NCBI GenBank assembly: GCA_029548715.1
Contig: JAKPMW010000192.1
Location: 1 to 5,297 of the forward strand
Direction of reading: 5' to 3'
Length of the DNA: 5,297 nt
Origin: Spirochaetota bacterium
GTDB taxonomy: Bacteria > Spirochaetota > JAGLSM01 > JAKPMW01
Shown here: piece by piece, positions 1 through 5,297 of the stretch
How positions within the stretch are numbered: position 1 is the stretch's first letter
How the letters are laid out: the number at the start of each line of letters is the position of its first letter
Position numbers and translations under genes: made by a program
Notes under the pieces: model-generated
What the model saw: the letters and a program-made list of their open reading frames with translations, nothing else
Told to the model about the DNA's origin: nothing
Database searches by the model: none

Positions 1-1285
1 CCCATGCTCCATCTTCAATAAACATCCCTGCCTTGACATTCTCATCATAGTCTGTCATGAATGTCACGATTCCTTCGACGTCGACCGCATACCCGCTCTT
101 GCTGACAATCTCCTTGCGGGTCTGGATATCCTGCAGGACCCTGCTGATATTTCCGTTGATGCCATATGGTGTTGTTGTAAAAGCACGAACGCGGTAGCGG
201 TATTCCCGCGTGGCACTTCCCATTGTGCTGGTAAACGTCAGCAGGTCTCCCTGCTGGAGACGGAGGTTTTCATATATGACATTGTCTCCGGAGCGTGAGT
301 CAGCAACCAGACTTTGGGCCTGTTGCTGGGTGCTTGTTGTCTCCTGCCGCAGGGTTACAGCGGCATTGGTCTGGGCCAGCCGAACCATGATTCTGCAGAG
401 ACCGATATTGTCAAGGATGACGGTGTAATTATCCGTCGTGTAATGAAAACGAGGCAGAGGAGGAAGCGTGTATCCGCTGGCAGCATCAGCGACATCAATC
501 GAAAGGATGCGATTGTCAGTGGCCGGATCGATGTAGTTGACGATGATTTGCTTGACGTTGGTAAAGTCCCCCTGCCAGGAAATATTTGTCAGCCAGTTTG
601 TGACGCTTCCCCTGGCTATCATGTTGGTGACCCTGTATTCGCCCTCAAGCTCGCCTACGGCAATTGGATGGCCGTTGACTGTCAGGCTGGCTTCGGTATC
701 CATTTTGGCGGCTGTCAGGATGACAAGGTCTTCCTTGGTGCTGACTGTCCAGGTATCGACACCTCCGTCTGTCCCCAAAAAGAAGGGCGGCTTTCGTTCG
801 GTGAAGACAGGGGGATACATTTCGCCGCCGATCGAATTGAGCGCAGACAGACGGGCATCATGCATGCTTCCCAATAACTGGATTCTGTAGCTCTTTTTCA
901 TCCCGTCGGCGGCAATGCTGTCGATTATCAGCAGTTCGTTTGTGATAAAACGCGTGATGTCGGTATAGTCCGGAAACCCGTATTCGTTGGTATTGACCCG
1001 GCAGAATTTGCCATTAAGAAAAGGCCGGGTGGTAAACACATATCCCTGAAATTTTGCCCAGACAGGCATGCTTTCCGGGATGAGGAGGGAGTATTCATGG
1101 ACTTTTGGATCAAAGGCCGGGATCAGGACCCCATCCCTGAATGAAAGCGACCTGAGGTAGGGGTTTCCATTGGGCCCGATTTCAAAGTCATCGCCTGCGC
1201 AGGAAAAGAGAACAAGGGGCAGCACCATGATGGCGCAGACAGACCGCAGACGGCGCATGGAACAACAGGGAGATGTGCTGATCAT
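1..1285 (-). CDS. Second lipoprotein with cadherin-like repeats and an OB-fold-like domain (3' end cut by left edge)
   Basis: The frame is open from 1285 to the left edge, giving at least 428 residues. The signal peptide ends in VLFSC (Cys29 from the start at 1285, or Cys20 from the alternative ATG at 1258). Three cadherin-like beta-sandwich repeats follow, at about 42-138, 143-252 and 258-368. The first is clearest: LRSLSFRDGVLIPAFDPKVH, then EYSLLIP. Near 401 a new domain begins with VDVEGIVTFMTDY and then AGMFIEDGAW, which matches the opening strands of a nuclease-type OB-fold before the window ends. Order and spacing match the upstream 516-residue neighbour, so the two are probably ancient paralogues, although identity is low by eye. 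Both share a GSVTN motif and frequent Thr-Asn pairs. The ATGA overlap with the preceding gene points to coupled translation. What follows the OB-fold, including a possible catalytic domain, is outside the window. Confidence 0.8.
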   Translation of the reverse strand, partial: MISTSPCCSMRRLRSVCAIMVLPLVLFSCAGDDFEIGPNGNPYLRSLSFRDGVLIPAFDPKVHEYSLLIPESMPVWAKFQGYVFTTRPFLNGKFCRVNTNEYGFPDYTDITRFITNELLIIDSIAADGMKKSYRIQLLGSMHDARLSALNSIGGEMYPPVFTERKPPFFLGTDGGVDTWTVSTKEDLVILTAAKMDTEASLTVNGHPIAVGELEGEYRVTNMIARGSVTNWLTNISWQGDFTNVKQIIVNYIDPATDNRILSIDVADAASGYTLPPLPRFHYTTDNYTVILDNIGLCRIMVRLAQTNAAVTLRQETTSTQQQAQSLVADSRSGDNVIYENLRLQQGDLLTFTSTMGSATREYRYRVRAFTTTPYGINGNISRVLQDIQTRKEIVSKSGYAVDVEGIVTFMTDYDENVKAGMFIEDGAW

Positions 1286-2832
1286 CGAATATGCTCCATT
1301 GAAGGAATTTCCATGCGGTAGAGGTTGTAGCTGTATGTGACAGGGCCAAAAAAGTCTCCACCCTGCCCATCCCCCAGCATCCATTCCCAGTCTGTCTCCT
1401 TAACACTGTGGAAGTACAGGTCCTCATCAAATTTTCCAACGAAGTACCTGTCCATGGATGACCAGACAGGCCCGCTGTACACAAAGACCTGGCCGATAAA
1501 TTCGGGCTGTGCGTAATATCCGGTCCGGTAATAGATGGCATGATAGCGTGAGAGTGTTGATTGCCATGAAAACGAAGTGACTTCCGGCATGCCAAAGTAG
1601 TACTTGGCTGAAGTAGCGCTGATGACTACCTTGTTTCCTGTTCGAATTTCAGAGGGTGCGGAGGCTGTATACACATAGATTCCGGCGTTTTTGTCCTGGA
1701 TGAAAAAGCATTTCGTATAGGTCGCCGAATGAGCAATATTGGCCGCTGTTACAATACCGGTTAACACGGTGACAGTGCTGTAGGCAGGGCCGTTGACGGC
1801 TGAATAGGGAATCTTTTCGAGATACTGCCTGATTCCTCCATCGAAATCATAGTTGACCGGGGTGTAGGACCAGACCCAGTCGTATCGTACACTGACGGTA
1901 TAGGTTTGAGATACCGACGCATCGACAGAAGTCACGCGAATGGCAATGTTGGTAACGGATCCTTCTTTGAGGTTTGCAAACACAACCGGTGTTCCACTGG
2001 CCGCAGGTGTCCCCGCAACAGTCATGGTCTGCCCTGCCAGCAGGAGAGTCGGTGTCAGTGAAACACAGTTGGTCGAAACATAGAGGGTATAGGTGGGCGT
2101 GTCCCGTTCAAATGCAGGTACAAGGACGGATACATCCGTTGTCAGCTCCCTGAGCCGTGGATCCTTTTCTGGAGGGAGATATTGAACAGTCAGTAATATC
2201 TGGTTGGTTAGGGCAAGATCGCTTGAAATCACCTCAAGCCTGATGGTCTGGTTGGTACCACCCGGGTCCTGGATGATTGCGACAGGTCTTGGGACACCAT
2301 TTGTGGCTGACAAGCCGTTCAGGCGCAGGAGCGCCAGGGAAGACCGTGTACTGGCCGTCACAAAAATGGTATTCGTGTGCTGTTTCCCGCATGAATACAG
2401 CATGTTTGTCAGGGACCAGGCAGGTTTGAGCACGGTATCCGCAACAGACAGCGACTCAAGCCGGGTGTCGTATCTCGGATCGTGGCAGACAGCACGCAGG
2501 GTATAGATGCTATCCTGCACTCCGGGCTTGCTGACCTGCACCAGGATCAGATTTGTTCCGTTGGACAGGGTGAGCACCCGTGAGGCAGCCTTGATGCCGT
2601 TGATCAGGATTGTCTCATCGTACAGCGGCTCAGCAAAGACCGATATCTGAGTGCTTGTCGTTTCGAGCGTATAGTCAAACCGCAGCCCGTCAAACAGGAT
2701 CGGTACGGGAAGGGTTTTCATCGAATGAAGGTATGCCTTTTTTTGAACAGGGATTGAAATGCTCTCGCTATCCCCGCACGAAACCGAGGCGGTGAGTGTA
2801 ATCAGGCAGAAGAAGAGGATGGGTCGCAGCAT
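1282..2832 (-). CDS. Lipoprotein with three cadherin-like beta-sandwich repeats and a C-terminal OB-fold-like domain
   Basis: This is a 516-residue surface or periplasmic lipoprotein, probably a binding partner of the nuclease. A signal peptide (MLRPILFFCLITLTASVSC) ends at Cys19. The -3 position is Ser rather than Leu, so the lipobox is relaxed. Three tandem repeats of the cadherin-like beta-sandwich type (compare Pfam PF12733) follow, at about 35-116, 122-218 and 226-317. The third is the clearest, with LRELTTDVSVLVPAFERD, then a YTL strand, and TNIAIRVTSVD near its end. Residues 353-425 look like an OB-fold of the extracellular nuclease type: LTGIV, then CFFIQDKNAGIYVY, then IRTGNKVVISATSAKYYFGMPEV. 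The last 90 residues, rich in Tyr, Phe and Trp, form a beta-rich region I do not recognise. No catalytic motif is seen. It starts one base after the nuclease stop (TGA-C-ATG). The Thr-Asn dipeptide occurs eight times. Function is inferred; substrate binding or scaffolding of the nuclease is the simplest reading. Confidence 0.78.
   Translation of the reverse strand: MLRPILFFCLITLTASVSCGDSESISIPVQKKAYLHSMKTLPVPILFDGLRFDYTLETTSTQISVFAEPLYDETILINGIKAASRVLTLSNGTNLILVQVSKPGVQDSIYTLRAVCHDPRYDTRLESLSVADTVLKPAWSLTNMLYSCGKQHTNTIFVTASTRSSLALLRLNGLSATNGVPRPVAIIQDPGGTNQTIRLEVISSDLALTNQILLTVQYLPPEKDPRLRELTTDVSVLVPAFERDTPTYTLYVSTNCVSLTPTLLLAGQTMTVAGTPAASGTPVVFANLKEGSVTNIAIRVTSVDASVSQTYTVSVRYDWVWSYTPVNYDFDGGIRQYLEKIPYSAVNGPAYSTVTVLTGIVTAANIAHSATYTKCFFIQDKNAGIYVYTASAPSEIRTGNKVVISATSAKYYFGMPEVTSFSWQSTLSRYHAIYYRTGYYAQPEFIGQVFVYSGPVWSSMDRYFVGKFDEDLYFHSVKETDWEWMLGDGQGGDFFGPVTYSYNLYRMEIPSMEHIR
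1294..1297 (-). promoter_or_regulatory. Ribosome binding site favouring an overlapping start for the third operon gene
   Basis: GGAG on the minus strand lies 8 bases before an ATG at 1285 whose last two bases begin the TGA stop of the preceding gene (ATGA). No Shine-Dalgarno sequence is visible before the other in-frame ATG at 1258. This favours the overlapping start, although 1258 would give a more usual lipoprotein N-terminus (MRRLRSVCAIMV). Confidence 0.55.
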
Positions 2833-2833
2833 G

Positions 2834-3874
2834 TCACAGTCCTTCATTGGTAAACTGGAGCGTGAGTACAAGCGGGAAATGATCGGAAAATCCGCCATTG
2901 TATCCGTCTGCAACCTGAACAATCCGCAGGGAGTTTTTGACATAGTGCTTTCTGTAGAGTGCAGGTGACAGAATGATGTGGTCAAACGTGGCATCAGGGT
3001 AGCCAGTTCGCGATGCATTACCGGGGTGGGTAGTCCCTGGAGCCTGATTGCCCCAGCGTTGTTCAGGGACATTTGTGACGGCACCGATTTCAGTCAGGTT
3101 TACGGGGACAAAATCGTTTTTGGTATTCCACGGGTTGTCATACCTCAGGCAGAGATAATCCATGGTGCTGTTGCCCAGACCGTCATAGTCCTCGGACATT
3201 GTATTCATGTCTCCGAGGATGATGATATTGTCAGATTCGGGGTTGTGGGTACGCATGATGTATGACATCAGGTGAAACGCCTGGGCACGGCGCATGCCGG
3301 CGTTCATTTCAACAACACCGCCCGCATTGGATTTAAGATGACATCCATACAGCCAGATCGTCTTTCCAGAAATGACAGTCCTGCAGCGCAATACCGGTCG
3401 CGACGGGGTGTACCAGACATGATTACAGGGATCGAGAAAACGATCAGGATCGAGCGAAGTGATTTCAGAGACGGGATACCGGCTCCAGAGCGCAATATAA
3501 TCCCGTCTCGAGCCCCCCCTTGCGGTAAACCCGTACCAGGGCATCCGGTAGTCCAGTCCGGAGAGAGCCTCATTGAAGAGCCTTGCATCACCCCAGGATG
3601 CGGCGGATCCGTCAGCATAGGTGTCCGTGCGGGATGAGCCCGCCTGTATCTCCTGAAACATTGCGATGTCAACATTCTCGGATTTAAGCAGGGATGCGAT
3701 ACCCGAATACGCCTTGAGGTTGGTGACATTGCGGCCGCCAGTATCCATGTCCTCGACATTATAGGTCATGATGGTCAGGGTTGAGACGGATGGTGCATCA
3801 AAGTCATCTGCCAGACTGCACCCGGCGAAAATGAAAATAACCAAGGATATCATTCGCATGACAACCAGCCCCAT
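2834..3874 (-). CDS. Secreted or lipid-anchored endonuclease/exonuclease/phosphatase (DNase I-like) protein
   Basis: This 346-residue protein of the EEP superfamily (Pfam PF03372) probably acts as a metal-dependent phosphodiesterase in the envelope. The N-terminus is a hydrophobic signal ending in IFAGC, so Cys19 is the likely lipidation site. Catalytic and metal motifs occur in family order: TYNV (Asn39), FQE (Glu75), CHLKS (His179), GDMN (Asp222, Asn224), TFDHI (Asp298) and SDHFP (Asp331, His332). The domain fills residues 33-342, with no extra N- or C-terminal domain, so the enzyme looks complete and active. Nuclease activity is the best guess because the downstream genes carry nuclease-type OB-folds, but EEP members also include sphingomyelinases and phosphoinositide phosphatases. 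Three in-frame ATGs (3874, 3859, 3853) are possible starts. The one at 3859 has GGGG nine bases upstream and would give a shorter signal, MRMISLVIFIFAGC. It is the first gene of a three-gene operon; its stop is one base before the next start. Confidence 0.88.
   Translation of the reverse strand: MGLVVMRMISLVIFIFAGCSLADDFDAPSVSTLTIMTYNVEDMDTGGRNVTNLKAYSGIASLLKSENVDIAMFQEIQAGSSRTDTYADGSAASWGDARLFNEALSGLDYRMPWYGFTARGGSRRDYIALWSRYPVSEITSLDPDRFLDPCNHVWYTPSRPVLRCRTVISGKTIWLYGCHLKSNAGGVVEMNAGMRRAQAFHLMSYIMRTHNPESDNIIILGDMNTMSEDYDGLGNSTMDYLCLRYDNPWNTKNDFVPVNLTEIGAVTNVPEQRWGNQAPGTTHPGNASRTGYPDATFDHIILSPALYRKHYVKNSLRIVQVADGYNGGFSDHFPLVLTLQFTNEGL
2840..2844 (-). promoter_or_regulatory. Ribosome binding site inside the nuclease gene end
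   Basis: AAGGA on the minus strand lies 7 bases before the ATG at 2832, within the last codons of the nuclease gene. It supports 2832 as the start of the next gene over the in-frame ATG at 2847 and over much longer upstream extensions that would overlap the nuclease. Confidence 0.75.
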
Positions 3875-3893
3875 ATCAACTCAGATACCGAAG

Positions 3894-3921
3894 ATTGTAC
3901 TCTCTTGTATCGAGAATGCAA
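3894..3921 (-). promoter_or_regulatory. Likely promoter of the nuclease-lipoprotein operon
   Basis: The minus strand carries TACAAT (3899-3894, five of six matches to the -10 consensus), preceded at 16 bases by TTGCAT (3921-3916, a weak -35). It sits directly after the T-tract of the porin terminator and before the nuclease gene, where a new promoter is required. Transcription would begin near 3887, giving a short leader of about 13 bases to the ATG at 3874 or 28 bases to the ATG at 3859. The short leader slightly favours the later start. Confidence 0.5.
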
Positions 3922-3922
3922 T

Positions 3923-3947
3923 AAAAAAAAGCCCCCTCCTCGGGGGC
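3923..3947 (-). terminator. Intrinsic terminator of the porin gene
   Basis: Read on the minus strand, a 6-bp GC-only stem (GCCCCC / GGGGGC, loop GAGGA) is followed directly by eight T residues, 21 bases after the porin stop. This is a textbook Rho-independent terminator. On the plus strand the same stem is followed by a short TTTT, so weak bidirectional action is possible, but there is no plus-strand gene to terminate. Confidence 0.93.
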
Positions 3948-3968
3948 CTTTTGGTTTGTTCAAAAGAA

Positions 3969-5141
3969 TTATTCAGCGGCGGGCTTGTCATCTGCAACAG
4001 GCTTGGTTTCAGCCTTCGAGGCAAGGGGCAGCTTGGCGCCGAACTTGTGGGTTACACGGAAACCGAAATAGTCCTCTGCCGGCGGCTTGCCAAAGTAGAA
4101 ATTCTTGTCCTTGAGCATGTGGCGATACTCGACATTCAGCTTGAAGTCATGACCGGAGGCATACCAGTTGAGACCAACAGCAAAGTCCTGTTTTTTGGTA
4201 TCCACGTCACCGTAGCCTTCGTTCAGGACATCGTTCCAGGTTTCAAACTTGACCATGGGTTCGAGCTCGAAGCCGACAATATCCTTGAGATTGTAGCCGA
4301 CCTGAACAAAACCGCCGGAAGACTCTTTTACGTTCTTGTTCACGCCACCCCAGTATGTTCCGTCAGAAAGTGCATCATAGCTGTTCATGACAAACTGGCC
4401 AAAAATGGAGAGGCCCATCATCTTGAAAGTGACGTCAGCCAGAAGATGCGAGCTGTTGTACGTCTCTGCTGTGTATCCGAGGTCATCGGTCTTGGCCTTG
4501 TTGTCAATGGCAGCAGCGAGGCCAATGGACAGCATGGGGGCGCCGGACGCAAGAGTCTTACCGGTATTCCCCTCGCGAAGGTCCTTCATCTCGTTTCCGA
4601 GAGGAGTCACTTCAACACGACCCATGTAGAGCAGCCCTTTTGCAGTGTTGACGGCCGAGAGTCCCTCACCGTCAGAGACCGAAGCGATAACCTCGACCAG
4701 GTTGTTCATGATGTTGCCCTTGACCTGAACGCCATACTGGTATGACTCAGGCACAGTCGTGATATCGTAGTTGATGAAGGCATACTCTGTCCCTGAAAGG
4801 CCGCGGGCAAAGGTGGTTGTCAAAGCACCGAATTCGACAGCACCCTTGAATGCATCCATGTTGAGGAAGGACCAGCGGATAAAGGCAACCTTGAGTTCTG
4901 TGCCCTTGCCCTTTTTTGTGTTTTTGGCATCCGCCTCAACCTGGAAATAGATGTCCTTGATCCACTCCCCTTCGACACCGATCCGGGCGCGATCAACTTC
5001 AAAAGCGGCGGTTGAATCGAGAAGGTCGGTATGGAAGACAGCTTGATAACTGCCACGAACACCAACCCAAGGTTGAAAATCTGCTGCCATGGCAAAGCCT
5101 GCTATGAGGACCAAGCCAAGGATGATCGAAATCTTTTTCAT
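3969..5141 (-). CDS. Outer-membrane beta-barrel porin, phosphate-selective porin O/P-like
   Basis: This is a 390-residue outer-membrane channel protein by architecture. Residues 1-19 form a Sec signal peptide: MKK, a hydrophobic core, then AMA|A as the cleavage site. The mature part consists of amphipathic beta-strands with alternating hydrophobic and polar residues and many aromatic residues at strand ends. Examples are ARIGVEGEWIKDIYFQVEAD near 52-71, VEFGALTTTF near 102-111 and FAVGLNWYASGHDFKLNVEY near 320-339. The early pattern (R-A-R-x-G-x-E-G, an x-x-x-F-I-R-W strand, then a G-x-x-x-T-x-F segment) resembles the phosphate-selective porin O/P family (Pfam PF07396). The phosphate preference is not shown by the sequence. 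The last strand seems to end near FRVTHKFGAKLPL (361-373). An unusual hydrophilic tail rich in Lys, Ala, Glu and Pro follows (375-390). The gene is apparently monocistronic, with its own RBS and a strong terminator after the stop. A generic porin of another family is the main alternative. Confidence 0.8.
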   Translation of the reverse strand: MKKISIILGLVLIAGFAMAADFQPWVGVRGSYQAVFHTDLLDSTAAFEVDRARIGVEGEWIKDIYFQVEADAKNTKKGKGTELKVAFIRWSFLNMDAFKGAVEFGALTTTFARGLSGTEYAFINYDITTVPESYQYGVQVKGNIMNNLVEVIASVSDGEGLSAVNTAKGLLYMGRVEVTPLGNEMKDLREGNTGKTLASGAPMLSIGLAAAIDNKAKTDDLGYTAETYNSSHLLADVTFKMMGLSIFGQFVMNSYDALSDGTYWGGVNKNVKESSGGFVQVGYNLKDIVGFELEPMVKFETWNDVLNEGYGDVDTKKQDFAVGLNWYASGHDFKLNVEYRHMLKDKNFYFGKPPAEDYFGFRVTHKFGAKLPLASKAETKPVADDKPAAE

Positions 5142-5147
5142 TGAATT

Positions 5148-5153
5148 CCTCCG
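5148..5153 (-). promoter_or_regulatory. Ribosome binding site that fixes the porin start
   Basis: CGGAGG on the minus strand lies 6 bases before the ATG at 5141. This strong Shine-Dalgarno site decides the start. An in-frame ATG 69 bases further upstream (5210) is therefore not used; translating from it would place 23 non-signal-like residues before an obvious signal peptide. Confidence 0.85.
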
Positions 5154-5168
5154 AATAAAATGTGTGCA

Positions 5169-5197
5169 ATCTTTCGTGTGTATTTCTATCAGGTCAA
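5169..5197 (-). promoter_or_regulatory. Weak candidate sigma-70 type promoter for the porin
   Basis: On the minus strand a -35-like TTGACC (5197-5192, five of six matches to TTGACA) is followed after 17 bases by AAAGAT (5174-5169, three of six matches to TATAAT). An alternative pairing is TTGTAC (5210-5205) with TAGAAA (5188-5183) and a 16-base spacer. In that case the palindrome at 5190-5202 would sit inside the spacer. Neither is strong. The hairpin just upstream suggests the porin needs a promoter of its own in this interval. Confidence 0.25.
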
Positions 5198-5202
5198 ACC
5201 TG
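5190..5202. promoter_or_regulatory. 13-bp palindrome upstream of the porin, candidate operator
   Basis: CAGGT-CAA-ACCTG is a perfect 5-bp inverted repeat around a 3-nt centre, about 50 bases upstream of the porin start. It lies in the only non-coding space where the porin promoter could be. A repressor or activator dimer could bind here, but a short palindrome can also occur by chance, and no regulator gene is visible in the window. Confidence 0.25.
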
Positions 5203-5218
5203 CTGTACAAGAGTATCC

Positions 5219-5240
5219 CCCCGGAAAAAAACTTCCGGGG
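5219..5240 (-). terminator. Strong hairpin after the upstream gene, no U-tract
   Basis: A perfect 8-bp inverted repeat (CCCCGGAA / TTCCGGGG) encloses a 6-nt loop, just downstream of the stop codon at 5252. The stem is GC-rich and stable, and its position is right for the 3' end of the upstream gene. Neither strand carries a run of T directly after the stem, so it is not a textbook intrinsic terminator. It may be a weak or factor-assisted terminator, an RNA-stabilising 3' hairpin, or a partial attenuator between the upstream gene and the porin. Confidence 0.45.
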
Positions 5241-5251
5241 TGTAAACCGGG

Positions 5252-5297
5252 TTACGGAACGATCATGTATTCCTTGCCCTTCATCATGATCGAGGCA
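5252..5297 (-). CDS. C-terminal end of an unidentified protein (partial, cut by right edge)
   Basis: The minus strand is open from the right edge to a TAA stop at 5254-5252 and encodes a C-terminus reading ASIMMKGKEYMIVP. The fragment is on the same strand as every other gene here. A hairpin begins 11 bases past the stop, as expected at the end of a real gene. Only 14 residues are visible, which is too few to recognise a family, so no function is offered. It could be a chance open stretch, but its position before the hairpin and the porin promoter region favours a genuine gene end. Confidence 0.45.
   Translation of the reverse strand, partial: ASIMMKGKEYMIVP

Noticed and set aside
314..877. 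A 187-codon plus-strand open frame opposite the second lipoprotein gene
   Set aside because: The minus strand here encodes clear cadherin-like repeats in an unbroken frame. The plus-strand product shows no signal, domain or start site support.
2833..3084. An upstream extension of the 516-residue lipoprotein by 84 residues
   Set aside because: It would overlap the end of the nuclease gene by 251 bases, and the true start at 2832 has a good RBS (AAGGA) and begins directly with a signal peptide.
3304..3759. A 151-codon minus-strand open frame inside the nuclease gene in another frame
   Set aside because: It overlaps the EEP catalytic motifs, which are intact in the main frame, and shows no protein-like features.
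3768..4745. A 325-codon open frame on the plus strand, antisense to the porin and the nuclease gene start
   Set aside because: It lies opposite the well-supported porin, runs across its terminator and the nuclease promoter, has no recognisable domain or RBS, and its protein composition is that of a reverse-strand shadow.
5260..5292. An 8-bp inverted repeat (CGATCATG / CATGATCG) with a 17-base loop
   Set aside because: It falls within the coding end of the upstream gene, where similar codons for Ile-Met and Met-Ile explain the symmetry. It has no T-tract and is not next to the stop in the way a terminator would be.
1..5297. Mobile element, CRISPR array, toxin-antitoxin or phage-defence cassette
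   Set aside because: No transposase, integrase, repeat-spacer pattern, tRNA edge or small paired genes were seen. A secreted EEP protein with lipoprotein partners points to envelope function rather than intracellular defence.

Overview
The window reads as a stretch of chromosome from a diderm (Gram-negative type) bacterium of roughly balanced GC content. It encodes an outer-membrane beta-barrel porin and at least three proteins with lipoprotein signal peptides. One lipobox is relaxed, and cadherin-like beta-sandwich lipoproteins are abundant. This would suit a spirochaete or a similar environmental diderm, but the sequence does not fix the taxon. All convincing genes lie on the minus strand and are transcribed from right to left. 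I see no mobile element, CRISPR array, tRNA or rRNA.

From right to left (transcription order): (1) the last 14 codons of an unidentified gene enter from the right edge and stop at 5252, followed by a strong hairpin without a U-tract. (2) A 390-residue porin (3969-5141) has a clear Sec signal peptide, a strong ribosome binding site and a classic intrinsic terminator at 3923-3947. It resembles the phosphate-selective porin O/P group. (3) A compact three-gene operon begins with its own likely promoter immediately beyond that terminator. Its first gene encodes a secreted or lipid-anchored endonuclease/exonuclease/phosphatase (EEP, DNase I-like) protein with all catalytic motifs intact (2834-3874). 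Its second encodes a 516-residue lipoprotein with three cadherin-like beta-sandwich repeats followed by an OB-fold-like domain (1282-2832). Its third encodes a second lipoprotein with the same layout, cut by the left edge (1-1285).

The three operon genes are tightly packed. The first junction is TGA-C-ATG and the second is an ATGA overlap, which suggests translational coupling and a fixed stoichiometry. The OB-fold domain resembles the nucleic-acid-associated OB domains that in many extracellular nucleases (the YhcR and ExeM types) are fused to the catalytic domain. Here the parts appear to be split into separate lipid-anchored proteins made from one message. My working model (inference) is a cell-envelope nuclease assembly that captures and degrades extracellular nucleic acid, possibly next to a porin that could take up the released phosphate or nucleotides. 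The porin is a separate transcription unit, so the functional link to it is only positional.
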